NCBI GenBank assembly: GCA_026027325.1
Contig: JAMSLZ010000007.1
Coordinates: forward strand, 744,001 to 808,000
Source: Actinomucor elegans
Taxonomy: Eukaryota > Mucoromycota > Mucoromycetes > Mucorales > Mucoraceae
DNA length: 64,000 nucleotides
Reading direction: 5' to 3'
Made by a program: the position numbers and the translations under genes. Shown here piece after piece: positions 12,601-26,100 of the stretch. Each line of letters starts with the position of its first letter. The first letter of the stretch is position 1. The notes under the pieces were generated by a model that ran no database searches, was not told the origin of the DNA, and saw only the letters and a list, made by a program, of their open reading frames with translations.

Positions 12601-13854
12601 AAATTAGAATTAAGCAATAGCGTATTGCCATTGGCAAGCGACAACTATGATATATACAAAAATGCGGCAACTAAAGCGGAGAAAAAATACAACCCTTACT
12701 TCCCTTACTTTTTTGATTATTACAAAGTTCAACAATGAACCGAAAATACTTTGCAATTCTTGAAAACACGTGCCATTCTATTATAAAATGTTCTTTATAG
12801 TTATACATCAATGTAAACAGATAGTAGAGGCTTTTTAAGCAGGGCATCTTGACCTTATTTGGGCCTAACAATAAATAGTTGCTTTATTAAGCATACAAAC
12901 AAGAGCTTTTGCGATGATATGATGTGATGTTTATTTAGATTTTTTTTTTTTTTTTTTTTACTTCTAGAAAGAGCCTCTCTCTCTCCTTAATGATACTAAA
13001 CAGTACAGAACGGTAAAACGTTTAAACAACCCCGCATCCAACATGCCTCGATGGATTACGTAGTTTAATTTGGGGGACCATTGGTAACTGTACAAGCGCT
13101 ATGATTTAAACTTTGCTTACGTAAACCAATAAGGGCTCAAACGAAAACGCCATGATGTTGGTATTGAATGTCCGTATAGGAGAGATATAGATCCCTTTCT
13201 ATTGTATATAATACGATCAGGGCCAGATAAAATATACCTTTTTTGATCTTAAGGAGGTGGGTAATATACCCTCTATACTTTTTTCAGACATAATCAATTA
13301 ACAAAATAGATATGTTCTACAGCATCCTTGTAAATTAATTCGTCATATATCCTACTATTTGGAATTTCGATAAGCGCGCGCCCGCGCTCACGCTTAAGCA
13401 TGGCTATATTTCAAGGGAGCACAAGACAACGTGGCAAAAAGAGCTGTGTTACATTAAGATTATTAAAGGAAAAGCATGTTTGTTTCATAAAAGTAAAGGA
13501 TGCGTGCTTCGTTTTGTTATAAAGGAAGCAAATCTATTAGCCGAAAGATATATTACGGAGTTGTTGAGCACTGACTAAAAAAGCGAGCCAAATCCGAGTT
13601 AACTCATGGTGATTTACTAGAACGTGAACAATAACCAGTAATTTGCAGTCTTTTTATAACTGTTTCTAAAATTGACAAATATACATTTTTATATTTGATC
13701 CCTTTTTTTACTTGTGCATATTATGGTTAGTCTGGTTTGGGAAACCAAGGGAAAAAAAAAGTATATAACATATATAAACCCAAGATCAAATTGCACGGTC
13801 TTTAATTTTTTTTTTTTTACTTCTTCAATTATTTTCCCGCTTTTTTTAACAAAT
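9672..13854. other. 4.2 kb gene-poor spacer
   Basis: AT-rich, without a convincing gene. It contains a CA microsatellite (9783-9812), the degenerate tandem repeat block at about 10100-11150 (separate entry), a TA-rich run at 11820-11846 and T-runs near 12943-12960. Short open frames at 11806-12051 and 12363-12738 lack start context, codon periodicity or recognisable motifs. The end (13745-13854) has two TATA-like elements and a T-rich tract leading into the Zn2Cys6 gene. Confidence 0.5.
10100..11150. repeat. Degenerate ~175-base tandem repeat block
   Basis: Four related segments recur at roughly 10517, 10693, 10868 and 11057 (spacing about 175-190 bases). Each has the order: an ATGAACTGATTT-like stretch, a TGGTCGCAAG-like stretch, then TTCATTCTG and a CGGTGATTGAAATA-like stretch. 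Identity between units is low, so this is an old array. The TTCATTCTG core is the reverse complement of the CAGAATGA core found in other spacers of this window, placing it in the same dispersed family. Confidence 0.5.
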
Positions 13855-14756
13855 ATGCAACAATACGAACAATTACCTACTTGGTCTTATGACAATATGG
13901 ATATCAAAAAGGTCAAATCCGAGAAACCAGCAGTAGTCGAGAAATCCAAGCGAAAGCAAGTCAAAAATGCGTGTGGTAAGTACATTTTTACAGTTATATC
14001 TACATGTAATAACACAATCAAATAGTCAATTGTCAAAAAGCATGCAAGAAATGTGATGACGGTAGACCATGCAAGCGCTGTATTAAACTGGGCTTGACTG
14101 CTACTTGCAGAGATTCTGATCGCAAAGAACGCAAAAAGGGTGTCAAACGTGGACCTTACAAGAAACGACAGACTTATAACAAAGACAAGCCAGGTAATAT
14201 AATTATATAGCCATTGTCTAATGCATTCAATAACTAACTTGGTTGAATTACAGTCTATCCTAAACTCTTGACAGAACCACTTCAACAATCTTGGAAAGCA
14301 CCTGTTTATGAGCCTGTTGCACCTCAGTTCACCAATCAATTTTTGGAAGAAGAAACCTATTGTGTACCAAGCCAACACCTTTCACCTACAAGCTCATGTA
14401 GTTTTGACGAATCGGATGACACGTTACACTATGCATATGGTTACGGATGCACAAACAATTCCATGTTGGATCACAACCAAACCATATCAGGAAATGACTA
14501 TTCTTTTCATTCGTGGGATGATTATAGCAGTGGAAGCAGCCACGCGTCACCAATCGGCTGTAACCCGGTGACCAATAGTTTTGTGTATAAGCAAGAGCAA
14601 ACGATTGAGCAATTACTGCCTTTGGATTTCTCTAATTCTTATTGGTTATTGGATCAACCTACTGTAGATTATCAACCATTACCCGACTATCAATTCTTTG
14701 ATTTCAATATACCTTCTCAACCACTTTACAACAACACCAACACCTGGGCCATTTAA
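13855..14756 (+). CDS. Zn2Cys6 transcription factor
   Basis: Three exons, 13855-13975, 14026-14193 and 14254-14756, give 263 residues. Residues 40-68 form a GAL4-type binuclear cluster: Cys40-x2-Cys43-x6-Cys50-x5-Cys56-x2-Cys59-x8-Cys68, with CDDGRPCKRC in the centre. It is followed directly by a strongly basic tail (RKERKKGVKRGPYKKR) typical of one subgroup of fungal Zn2Cys6 proteins. The rest (about 97-263) is Tyr/Ser/Asn/Gln-rich and acidic in places, resembling an activation region. There is no fungal-specific middle homology domain, so the protein is short for the class. TATA-like sequence lies at 13760-13775. Both introns are about 50-60 bases and phase 1. A nuclear DNA-binding regulator; targets unknown. 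Confidence 0.9.
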
Positions 14757-15324
14757 ACGACCAATCATCATGCAAATTAATCAAAAATCTCCAAAAAAAA
14801 ACGCGTCTCTACTTATGAACCAACATCTATGAAGCCAGCCTTTATATATATGCTTTTAAACTTTCATCCACTTCATCTTTTAGAATGTATATAAACTCAT
14901 TATCTATGTCATTAAGCAACAACATTATACCTCATTTAGATTACTTAGAACTGTTACACAACAATAATAAAAAAAATCATATCTTTAAATAGTACGTACT
15001 TCCCGAGGGTCAATAGGAAATAATGATAGCAGGTTTTTTGAGTGGTACATGACTAAACAAACTATATACACATATGTCGATCAGAGGGATATCTTGATAG
15101 ATAAGTCTAGATTTTACTTATTTATAACAAAAACGTTTTTTTTTCTTTTTGTTAATAGCTATTACATGTGAAATCATATATCTCTTTACTAATGACAGCT
15201 CTGCCAAGAAGATATACATCATTATGGCATAACTTTTTTTTGAAATTTAGTGCCATTATTTAGTATCAAAACAGGTTTCTAGTCGTAATAGTCTTGATCT
15301 TGATTAAGGCACTCGATCGAGTCA

Positions 15325-15363
<39 letters not shown>

Positions 15364-18300
15364 GAGCCTATTATGAACGCATGGTCTTACAATAATGAAA
15401 CGTGTCATTAGTATATCTGCTCGGTAATCATTACAAAGAAGGCCTGATACATAATATGAACTAAATCTCTATAAATGATCTATACCGACTTTGATACAGT
15501 CAAAAGATTTCACGCACGATACCCATATAGTTTACCCGTATAGAAGTTTGGGAAATCGATGCTTGGCGAGAAGCGTTTGCTCGAAAGAATGAACACAACG
15601 CACGTTCAATTACCTAAAGAAAACACTTTAATAAAGACGCTAATAGATATACCGAACAGGGACTATTAATAAAATACGACATTTTGATTGAGATCGATCC
15701 AGAGATCTGTCGATCATTAACTAGTTTATTGAAATGCAGATACTTTAACAACAATTACTACCAAAGATATAGTGCACTCGTTGTATTTTATTCGAAGAAA
15801 ATTTCTAATATGTAGTGGCTTTAGTTCATTCTGGATATATAGCAATCAAATGTGGCATTATGATTCGAGATCTGTTATTAATCATTAAATCTCATAGACG
15901 TACATGAAGCACATTGCATCTTCCAGCCGTCAATATATTCATTCTTTTCCCGTTAGTTGGTTGCTTTAGTAGGTACAAAAATTCATTCTGAACATGTACA
16001 AGTTAATAGATGCAACATTAGATCAAGATCGGACGAGAGATCTAAAGATGTTAAAAATGAGGTGATTTTTGCAAAAATCCAAGGGTATTTCCAGATAGTC
16101 CAAATCAACCTTTTTTTTTTGTGTAAAGAATTAATATAGCGTTATCGAAACATGATCTACTAATAATGCATTTTTTTTATGTTAAAAAATCTATCTATAT
16201 ACGTATATATTTGCGTAAAAAAAAGAAGCTATATGTACATTTCTGAAAAATCAACAAAACTGCATTTATCAAATATCAACCCATTGATAAAAAACTTTAA
16301 TTATACTTGTACTTTTTAAACTGGATACAAACGCTGTTAAAGCCCCTTTGCGTATTGATCGTTTTTTTTTGTCATGCAAAAGGAGATTATCACTCAGGAC
16401 TTTTTTTTTCGAGTGTCACTATCTACCACCCACCTCCGATTACCTGAAAAGGCTTTTTTTTTGCTCTTCTGGATAATAAGGAGCAGCTCTTTTTTTTTAA
16501 GCTTCAATTGACAAAGCATCGATCTCGATACAAAACGAGAAATTCAAAGGGAGACGATTCTGCAACAAATTTTTAAGTGCAATAAATGCATTTCAGGGGC
16601 ACGTTTCGAAATCTAACTGCAATTGTTGCAACCAAATTTATATATATCGGCGCTTTGCTTGATATAGAAAAAGCAAACAAAAGCAGATTAAAATTGGAGC
16701 CAAATAATAGGATTAAAGCACCGTATTTATTTCTATACAATGATCAAAGCGCTAATGCATTCTCTAAGCTGAAAACAAGGATACTAATGCTGATTTATAC
16801 CTATAAAAAAGCCTTTGATACTGTTTAAAATTGGCGTAAAGATACCTCACTATAAAATCCTCAATATCTACTAATAATGACGACAGTGTTTTACTTGTGA
16901 TGAGTCAAATATCCATTCAAAAAGTGCACAAAAAGTTTAGCTTGAATTTCGATATCATTCTGATATACAAAAAAAAACTTAATAAAGTGTGCAAGATGTG
17001 AAGATTATCGGATGATGTAGATCAATATGGTTTCCAAGCTTTTTTCTAAAAAAAAAAAAAAAAATGCAGCTACAGTCCGAGTAATATATATATAATACAT
17101 TTGTACGCTTTCCAATACACTTTAATTCTTTTGTTAATTGATAGCCCAAGCCTTGAAAGCACTTTTTTCACGCTTTATCCAAAAAAAACAAGAAAAAAAA
17201 GTCTAAGAGAATACCTCTATGATTTTTCAGAAATTATATCACTTTGACTCAATTTAGATCTATTATGTAGATCTCTCGTTCTAATATTGCATTTTATGTC
17301 TAGCATTAGTTAATAATACTTACAGTATCGGCTAAAGTAAATATTAGCTGAAATACAACAATCTTACTATTCATTAGATTTTTGTCAAATTACATCTGCT
17401 TCTTCGATCGATTTTAGTTTCATATCACATCTGATTACTGCTAAATGTTTTAAATGAGCTGCTCTATCTTCTATAGTTTTTTTTTAATTAAATTAACATG
17501 ATCATATTACATTTTATGTCATGCTGATAGACTATGTATACATATTCATTTGACTAGCTAGACCTAATGACCTATAGATCCCTCAGCCGATTCCGGTCAA
17601 AAGTAGCATGTGTTCGTTTGTATTAGCCCAGAATGATCAACTTTGCTTAACGAGTTGTTCATTAGAGAGTAAATTTTGAGTATTTGAACGAGATTGCGTT
17701 CATTCTAAAGAATCGATGTTTATTTAGTACTAATATGTAGTACCTCCATTTAAACTGACTCATCCTACTAAAATTGTATCTACCATATCTGAAATCTTCT
17801 AATAAAGCCGCACATCAATTTACCATTTGAATTTTAAGCGATGATAACAGTGCACTATTAATGATTGTATCTGTACAGACTAGGATTACCCTCATTTTAA
17901 AAGTGGTGGTTGTACATTCTTCATATAACGTAATAATATGCATAATTTTTTTTTTTGCTTAAGTATACTAACTGTAGTAATTGATCGCCTGCCTAATATA
18001 GTATATATAATTCATGCAATTTTTAATATTAGAGTCATCAGAAACGAAATCCTCCTTATATTTTGAAAATGTATGTCTAGTTGCAAGTTCAAGCAAGTAG
18101 TGTCATCTACCCAATCACAATGATATCTTATAATTGAAGCAATTGGTATGCATTTTGTATTGCATTCGCTGTTTTTACTTTTTACTAGTTCACCGGCCGG
18201 TAAACTGACTGTTGAACACGATAGGTAACCATAACTGAATGTGCATTACTAAATGTAACATATGCATACAATAGCAAGTGTAGACGATTGTCTGTAGGAA

Positions 18301-18566
18301 TTAAAATATATTACGAGATTATTGAAATGTATTACCTTGTTTCTTTGTGTTTGATTACAAAAAGCAGACATGATTAAAGAGGTACCAAATTTCATGACAT
18401 AAACAACTTCCCGAGGAAAAAACCTCATGTAAGGTAATACACCTGAGTGACCTTAATGCAAACTGAGGTAGTAGTTACATTAAAAGGGAATCTCCTTTTA
18501 TTATATAAAGTAGACTTGCATGGATAGATGTTGTTTAGATAAAAACTTTTCCCCCTCTATTATCTA
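14757..18566. other. 3.8 kb gene-poor spacer
   Basis: No convincing gene. It contains a T run of about 35 at 15328-15362 and many shorter A/T runs. Degenerate copies of the dispersed repeat are present: TTCATTCTG cores near 15820 and 15980 (minus orientation), and CAGAATGA-like cores near 17440 and 17628 (plus). An 80-residue frame at 16586-16828 shows nothing recognisable. A TATA-like TTATATAAAG at 18500-18509 lies about 60 bases before the chitinase start and is a reasonable promoter element. Confidence 0.5.
15560..17860. repeat. Dispersed degenerate repeat copies (both orientations)
   Basis: Several fragments of the CAGAATGA-core repeat occur here. Minus-oriented copies lie near 15700-16030, where TTCATTCTG is accompanied by GATCGATCC- and CAGAGATC-like blocks. 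Plus-oriented copies lie near 17400-17460 and 17570-17660, where ATCACATCTGATTACTG or CGATTCCGGTCAAAAGTAGC precedes the core. Divergence is high; boundaries are approximate and no coding capacity is evident. Confidence 0.4.
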
Positions 18567-20513
18567 ATGAAGTGTTCTGTTATTGTTGGATATATTTCAG
18601 CTGCATTGCTAACAATAGGCGTAATTGAAGCCGCTACTTTTCTGGACAAGCCAAGCCTTGTTACTTATTGGGGACAGGTACGTTATTAATACTTCACTAT
18701 GAAAAAAAAATTTTTTTCTCGTCATCTAATCTCTCTTTTCCATATTATAGGATTCCAAGAATGGAATTAATACGCAAAAGCCTTTAGCCTATTACTGTGA
18801 TGATCTTTCGGATGTGATTGTCATTTCATTCACGCTCAACTTTCGTAACGGAGGATTACCTGATCTCAACTTGGCTGGTACATGTTGGGGCCCTAATTTC
18901 CCTGGTACTAACCTGTTGCAATGTTTGGATGTTGGCAAAGGTAATTTCCATAGTGGTTACATTTTTTGTCAAATTAATTGTATAGTATATACTGATAGTT
19001 TGATTTTTATAGATATTAAGACCTGCCAAAGTCGAGGAAAAACGGTACTCATGTCACTTGGTGGTGCTGTTGGCAATTATGGGTTTGCTAATAATGCGGA
19101 TGCTGAAGCATTTGCTGATACGCTTTGGAATATATACGGTGCTGGTTCAAGCAATACGCGTCCGTTTGGCGATGCTATCTTGGATGGCTTTGACCTTGAT
19201 ATTGAAGGAGGTGGACCTACAGGTTATGCTGTAAAGTAAAACTTGATTAGGAGAGGAACATGGCTGTATGAACTAATCAATTATATTATAATATAGGCTA
19301 TGATCACCCGTCTTCGATCCCATTTCGCCACAGATCCTTCCAAGCAATACTTTATCACTGGTGCGCCTCAATGTCCATTCCCTGATGCTATGATGGGTTC
19401 AGTCATCGATGCTGTCAAGTTTGACGCAGTCTTTGTTCAGTTTTACAATAATTACTGCTCCACTACAAGTAATAGCTTTAATTTTGACACTTGGGATCAT
19501 TGGGCTAAAACCAAATCACCCAACAAGAATGTCAAGGTGATGCTGGGCCTGCCTGGATCCAGAACCGCTGCTGGTAGTGGGTATGTGCCTTTTTCACAAC
19601 TTCAGCCTATTGTACAGAACGTTTACAAGACCTATTCAAGCTTTGGTGGTATCATGATTTGGGGTAATATCTTGACGTGCTGCTTTATTTATCCTAGCTT
19701 TTTTTTTTATTAACCTATAGTACTTTACTACTAGATGCTTCACAAGTTTATGCCAATACAGAAGTATCTCCTAATTACGAAGCTGCTGTTGCTGGTTTGG
19801 TACACGGTCTATCTGGTGGGCCAACCATCACCACTACTACGAGCACTCAGACTAGTACAGCGTCTACGGTCTCTTCTTCTTCCAGCGTTAGTACAAAAAC
19901 TACTACTACAACGACGACAACGGCCTCACCTACTGTAACACCGGGCACGTGTCCTGTCAATGGAGCACCTTGTACCAACAATGGTCAGTACACATGCGCC
20001 GGTACGTCATTTGCCACCTGCAATTACAACACCTGGTCGCTTCGGTCTTGCCCCAGTGGTACCACGTGTTTTTCTACCACGGATGGCACCTCAGTATACT
20101 GTGGCCCTAGTACCAGCGAAGGTAACGGATCTTGTACCAATTCAGCACGAGTTGGCATCAGCTCTGTCAATGCCAATAAAGGTGGTCCAACTGCCAAACC
20201 TTACAAGGGCGTTCATACCATGATGCAACTATCCGTCAACAAAGCAGACGCTAATGGATTTGAAGCTGTAGTCAATGCGCGTCGTTTGGATCTCCAGAGC
20301 TTCAAACAAACAGTGACCTTGACGTTTAAGGTAGCAAATCATGTACGTATTACCGAGGTAGATCAAGGCACAGTTTCTCAACGAGGCAATTTGGTTAAAT
20401 TGCGCATCCAAAATCAAGATACCGAGTCCATGGCCCTTGTAGTAGTGTTCAAGGGCACCATAAGCTCAGGTGTGTTTGTTGCTCCTCGTGTAGATTCGAT
20501 GGTCATATCATAA
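18567..20513 (+). CDS. Secreted GH18 chitinase with CBM19
   Basis: Five exons, 18567-18677, 18751-18940, 19013-19230, 19297-19663 and 19735-20513; 554 residues. The N-terminus is a signal peptide ending near IEAA (residues ~1-24). Residues ~27-315 are a class III (plant/yeast-type) GH18 barrel; the active-site motif is DGFDLDIE (about 158-165), with Glu165 the expected acid catalyst. A Thr/Ser-rich linker (~325-367) leads to a six-Cys module, Cys368 to Cys418 ([13 protein letters not shown] ... FATCN ... GTTCF), matching a CBM19 chitin-binding module as in yeast Cts1. A ~125-residue C-terminal domain follows ([13 protein letters not shown] onward), seen in zygomycete chitinases but of unknown role. 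It likely hydrolyses cell-wall chitin outside the cell. It converges with EPL1, 378 bases away. Confidence 0.95.
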
Positions 20514-20891
20514 TAAACTAGGGTTACATTCTTAGCTTTTTTTTTATGTGGGCTTTTAGAACGTTATTTTTACTTATTTTTTTATTTTTTTATTATTATT
20601 GTTTTTATATATATTTTTTTGGACGTTAAGAAACAGGGGATGATCATGATCATTCCTTTGGTTTTGTTTACTTGAAGGGAGGAGGGAGGAAGAGAAGTAA
20701 ATAGATGTAATAAAGGTAGTAGTAATAGTAGTAATAAAAGTAATAGTTGGGGGGGGGGATAAATGTATGTTTTTATATATATATTGAGTGTTTTTTTTAA
20801 AAAAAGTTTGTACAGTAGGGAAGTAGGAGGATGGGTTAAAGTGTGCGAATAAGCGTCGTATATAAAAAAAAAGAGGAGGATACTCTTTAGT
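20514..20891. other. Convergent 3' spacer, chitinase/EPL1
   Basis: Shared 3' region of two convergent genes. It holds a T-rich tract (20538-20620), a purine-rich block (20675-20760) ending in a run of nine G, and an A run (20860-20880). Termination and polyadenylation signals for both genes should lie here; AATAAA-like sequence is present at 20510-20517 for the chitinase (TAATAAAC overlapping its stop). Confidence 0.4.
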
Positions 20892-23113
20892 TTACATAAT
20901 AGAAGAGGCGCTTGCGGTGGTATTTCCCCGTTGCTGCTGCTGCTGCTGCTGCTGTTGTTGTTGTTGCTGAGCAGCGGCAATGGCCATTTGGACAGCAGTA
21001 CGATTGGGATTGGCCGTGTTATTGACAGCAGCAGCCATATTAGCAGCAATCATGCCATTAGCCATAGCTACGGCAGCTTGTTGAGGGGTCATACGAGAAC
21101 GACTGGCTTGTCTTTTTAAAGGATGAGGTGAAACATTGGGCGAAGCAGGTCGGCTACCGGTAGTACCATCTAAACCACCAGTAGCAATAGAGAGTCTTTG
21201 AGATGAGGCAGCAGCAGCGGCAGCAGCATTGGCAGCAGCAGCTTGATTGGCAGCGTTAGCAGCAGCAGCGGCAGCGGCAGCTTGGTTTGCTCGAGCTGTT
21301 TGCATATTCATCATGTTCATAGGTGTTAGAAAAGGGATCGTGACGAGACTTCGGAGTTCCATCTCGGAAAGCAACTGTGTCCTGTGCCTTAAATAACTAA
21401 GGAACTTGGGATAAGCTTTCTTTCTTTTCTTTATGTTTTTTTTGTTACTTACTTGTCTTGCATCTCGTCGACTTCCATATCGGATTCTTGGTCGCTAGCA
21501 TCAGAATCAAAGCGATATTTATTATAGCTTTCATCCATACTAATACCAGGCTTGGTCTTTCCTCCAGATTGTGATTGTCTATAACCAGCTCTATCGATGA
21601 AGATACGGCCACCACGACCAATGCGTTTTCTATAACGAATACTATTGTTTTCTGACAAGGGTTGAAAGAATTGAGAGGATAATTTCATTGGGAATGGCTG
21701 GTAAGCACACTAAAACGAACAGCCAAGGTATTAATACATGCCCAAAAAAGAACTTCAAGCCTCTTACCTCTGTTACATCTTCATAAGGTGCATCTAATAG
21801 TTTCTTCTTTGCTAGATCTGCTTCCATGGCCAGCTGAACAGCGCTCTTTTCAGGACGATCATCTCTTTTGAGTCGATGCAGTGGTATTTTAATGGTAGCA
21901 CTATAGAAGAAATGTGTAAGTTTCTGTAACTTTTTTCGAACTTTGCGAAGTAACGTACCCTGACCCAACTGACATTTTGCGCTTCTTTTTAGATGGCATA
22001 AGCAATTCATCGTCTTCTTTGATGCCCAAAGTCCTTTGATATTCGCGCAACTTGCATTTCTTATCAAAGACAGTATGATCAAGAACCAGGCCTTCTTTTC
22101 GAATCTTTTCTCGGCGCAGCACCATTTCCAGTAGGTTTCTAGCCATTTCCATCTCTGAGCGTAGCTTGCGCAATCGTTCCAACGATTGTTGATCTGTACG
22201 TCTGGTCTTTCGAATAGGTTTGGTCTCTCGACGGCGGAAACAGACATAGGGATCTACTTCATTCTTAAGAATTTCTTCGTACTTTAGCTCGGGAATAATG
22301 CTATTGCCCTTTCTCTCTTGTTTGCGTTTTGTCCAATGATCATAAATAGGTTCAATAGATGTAATGGGACGCGTAAGCAAAAGCGACGAAGTAGGTACAA
22401 GTTCCATAAACTCTGTAAACTTGGGAATATGTGCAGGATCCTATCACCAAAACATTGGGATTAGTATGCTATACATAATTTTGCAGGTATAAAAAAAAAA
22501 TAAGTGCGTGCATACCAGATTAAGATGTGGTAATTTTTCTTTAGTGATAGATTCAAACTGATGCATAATCAGTTCAAAGTCATCCTCGGATAACTTTGTA
22601 CTGTCTTTGTTATACGTGTTTAAAAAGGTTTCATCCACTTCATCCATGAAGTAAGGGCAACCAATGGTATCTTCGACAGTGGACGAGAAACGAATCAATG
22701 TAGAGGGTTCTTTATACTTTTTCTTGTACAATGATTCATATTCTTTCAGGTCAATTCGATTTGATGCATCAGGAATAGGGATATAGCTTTCAATCTTGGC
22801 ACCAGTAGTTACTGCTGCTTGATGTGCAGAGATAGCAGCTTGTAAATCATGCTAATGAGTTAAAAAAACAAGGTTGATTAATTAACGGGCCGCAAGCGGG
22901 TGTTTTTTTTTACGAAAAAACACGCTTTATTATATATAGAACACGTACCTCTTCCTCTTCCTCTTTTTCAACACCAGTCTCTATTTGAGGTGCTGCTCTT
23001 TGTATGGCAGTGGCATCAATAAGGTCAGGTAACTGAGATTCCTTATATATAGGAAGTGGTTGTTTGGCAGAAGGTTGTTTAACTCTGAATCGAGAGACCA
23101 TTTGGACAGGCAT
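20892..23113 (-). CDS. EPL1: Enhancer of polycomb-like protein (NuA4 subunit)
   Basis: Six exons on the minus strand (23113-22949, 22851-22516, 22440-21959, 21900-21768, 21709-21453, 21387-20892) give 622 residues. The N-terminus has the EPcA layout: SRFRVKQPSAKQPLPIYKES (about 7-26), then an acidic segment, GAKIESYIPIPDASN and a long conserved region with DPYVCFRRRETKPIRKTRRT. Family knowledge: Epl1 scaffolds the Esa1 acetyltransferase, Yng2 and Eaf6 in piccolo NuA4 and acts in the nucleus on histone H4/H2A. Towards the C-terminus come Ala-rich repeats and a run of about 13 Gln (20935-20970). The first of two possible ATGs (23113 or 23101) was taken; the second, MVSRFR, also fits. All introns are 58-97 bases with good consensus. 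Confidence 0.95.
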
Positions 23114-26100
23114 TCAAATATTTTTTTTTTTTTTTGACTGAGCGAAAAAATTTTCACGCGCACCCCTACAATCACAAGTGAGGTAAAAAAAATTTTTTTC
23201 AGATGGGAAATGAGGTTGAGAAAATCAGATGAAAAAAAGTAAAAATCAAAGCGAATTTCGAAATGATCTTGTTTACGAAAAGCCTAGCGAGTAATAGGAA
23301 ATGTATAAGTTTTCTTTTCTTCTTGTATTTAAGTTAGTAAAAAGTTACTTTTTTGTTATAGATTGTCCTTTTTCTTTCTCTAATGTGAGGTTTTAGTCTT
23401 TATTTATTCTGAACTTTTTTTTTTTTTTGGGTTGCCCACAAATTTGAAAAAGTGTATACGTCACGTGTAATAGCGCGTTACACGATTATGATTGGTTTGT
23501 TTTCGTCCTAGCTCCCATTTAGGGATGATTAGACCGAGGAGATGTAGCTGGGTGAGTTCCTCCTCCAGATGTGAGAAACATGTACCTTTAGGGATCACTG
23601 AATATTCGTTTTATCTGTTCTTAAGATAAGATACTTATCATTTTATGATATACTACCAGACTAATATTCTCTCCTATTCTTAATAAACATATATGTGTCG
23701 CTTCATTATCAGATCTGAAGAAGTATGTCATTTTTTTACTATATCAGATCAGAATCACCGTAACCAAAGCGTCATAACAACTGTAGGCGTCATAGTAATA
23801 CTATCCATATAAAAAAGCTTTAATTTTATTGGCTGATGATTATTAAACTGAAATTGAATTCAAAGGCCCAGAACCATCTCGAAGTTTTTGTAACTATAAA
23901 ATTACATTTAATTCAATAACAAAGAGTAATAATCTTTTAGTTTCTTTGAAGTTATACATATATGCCTCTCTTTTAATAAATATATGCTTATAATACTAAG
24001 TCTGTGTAAAAAAAAAAAAAAAAAAAGTTATACAGCTCCGACGTTACTATGTTTTTCATCTTAGATGAGTAACTTTTACGTTATCCTTTTACAAAGCTTG
24101 CATTAGCCAAATAAAAAAACCTACCATCTAAGACTTGCCTTAAGCTGAGAAGGCCATAATTTGCGCTCTTATATGTAATCTTAAAGTGAATATCCTTGGG
24201 TTTCAAAAAAAAAAGAAGCTCACCATCGAATTGTTTCATTGGTGACTGACTATTTAACAAATAATGCCGCTCAGAATCATGAGGAGACGATACTTCCTTT
24301 TTTTTAGTAACAAATAATTGATGTAGACACTACGCGTTTTGAACAGTTTGTATATTTTTGAATAGGATATTTTATAATATGATGGAAATACCATTATAAA
24401 ACCGATTTGGGGGAGTTAGCACTGAAACCTATTGAATTTGGTATCTCAAAAAAAAAAAAAATAGATCTGTTTATTCTCAGGCAAATATACCAAGCTTATG
24501 TTGTTAACAGAGCCTGCATCTAAAAATGCATTTATATGCTCTGCATTTCTCGACGATAAGTATTTAATGTTGCATTGAATAACTACTATATATTCAAACT
24601 AAATCATTGAATCTATTAATGCAATTATTTGAGTAAATACTACGGATATATTATTTTAGTAATTGGATTTATGATTTGTAGACCCTAGTTTTATTTCGCT
24701 TGCGATAAATAGTATATCCAAACTGAACTGTTAAATCCTCTTAAGCTTTTGTTTAACTAAAATAAAATCAGTTTATTAAATCATTTGTAGCAACCGTTAG
24801 TAAAATGTACGCATTTCACCAGATGATTAAACCTTTCAGTCAATTTTGACTAAATTTCAAATCTAATTACTGTTCCTTATCCAGAATGAGTTGCTAATTA
24901 TATTGAATTATATTTATATACTCATTATACGTTTATTTTGTGAATATATTTTTCAAATTTTCTAGCTTACAAGTTTTCATTGATTCCAATGGTTGACCAA
25001 TATATGAAGAAAACGCGTGGTTATTAAATCGAGAGCTGAAGATATGCCTCTTTGGAATTTACTCAATTAAATTGATTTTATGTATAGTATAGCGATTATT
25101 TTGTTCTGTAATGATACAAACTATATAAAGTGGTTTGACTCGTTGAAGCTGTAATTTGGTATATGAAATCAGTTTAAATCATATTTTCATTATATATCAT
25201 TCTATAACTTTCAATGTTATATTTCCGACTAAACAATTATCATTTGAATCAATACCTATAGCTAAGTACTTTTTTTAAGGAATATTATTGCTATTTTCAT
25301 GCTAGTAAGATTCAAGAGGTACAAACATACCCTAATCAAGTTTTAACTCTAAGTGTGTCACATATCAGGGCTGCTTCAACAAGCATGCTTGTTGGAACAA
25401 AATCTTCAAACATCCGTATCCCAAGCTCACGAAATAGGTAATGTATGTATCTCTGCCATAACTCAATAAAAGCGTACATTGAACTATTACACTCTGTATC
25501 ATGTACATTTCCTTCTTCGATTTCTGTCACAGCTTACATCCGGTTGTGAGATTTCTTTTTTTGTCAATTGTATCATTCAGCCCATTACTGTCTGGTTGAA
25601 TTAAGTCAATAGAATAGCTTTTTCAGTTGAGTAATCAAGTATGAAACAAAACTCCTTCAGTGTGAACTGGTTGTTTATAGTTTCATTGTCCCTGAATAGT
25701 CGTGAACCTTGGATAACGAAGAGACCAAGCAAACCAAGAACTGAGATGCATAAGCCCTTGCATTATATAATTCGAATTTTTTATTTCAAGAGATTTTGTG
25801 TTGTGTCAGACAGGGTTGATCTGGATAGCGCTATCACTCTTTATAGAATCTAAGAGGTACTGTATTCAAGAACCGTGCGTTCCACTTAAAACATGCACAA
25901 GCTGGATAAAATGTTATCAAACTACGGTTTCTTTATTTTATTTTATTTTTTATTTTTTTTTGCTGTTGTTGGCATTATTGGTACTAGTGGATATATGTAT
26001 GATGATAGATAGCTGGGAGTTCATTAAGCGTTGAGTAATATAATGAAAAAAGAAAGTAATCATTAGTTAATGATATAAGACGTTTTTTTTTGGAAGGTGC

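Noticed and set aside
12363..12738. Two overlapping plus-strand frames of about 70 codons
   Set aside because: Composition looks like chance in AT-rich DNA; no splice partners or family.
16586..16828. 80-codon plus-strand frame
   Set aside because: Nothing recognisable and it lies among decayed repeats.
25336..25530. 64-codon minus-strand frame that reads like protein
   Set aside because: No ATG, no continuation exon found; kept only as a note in the spacer entry.
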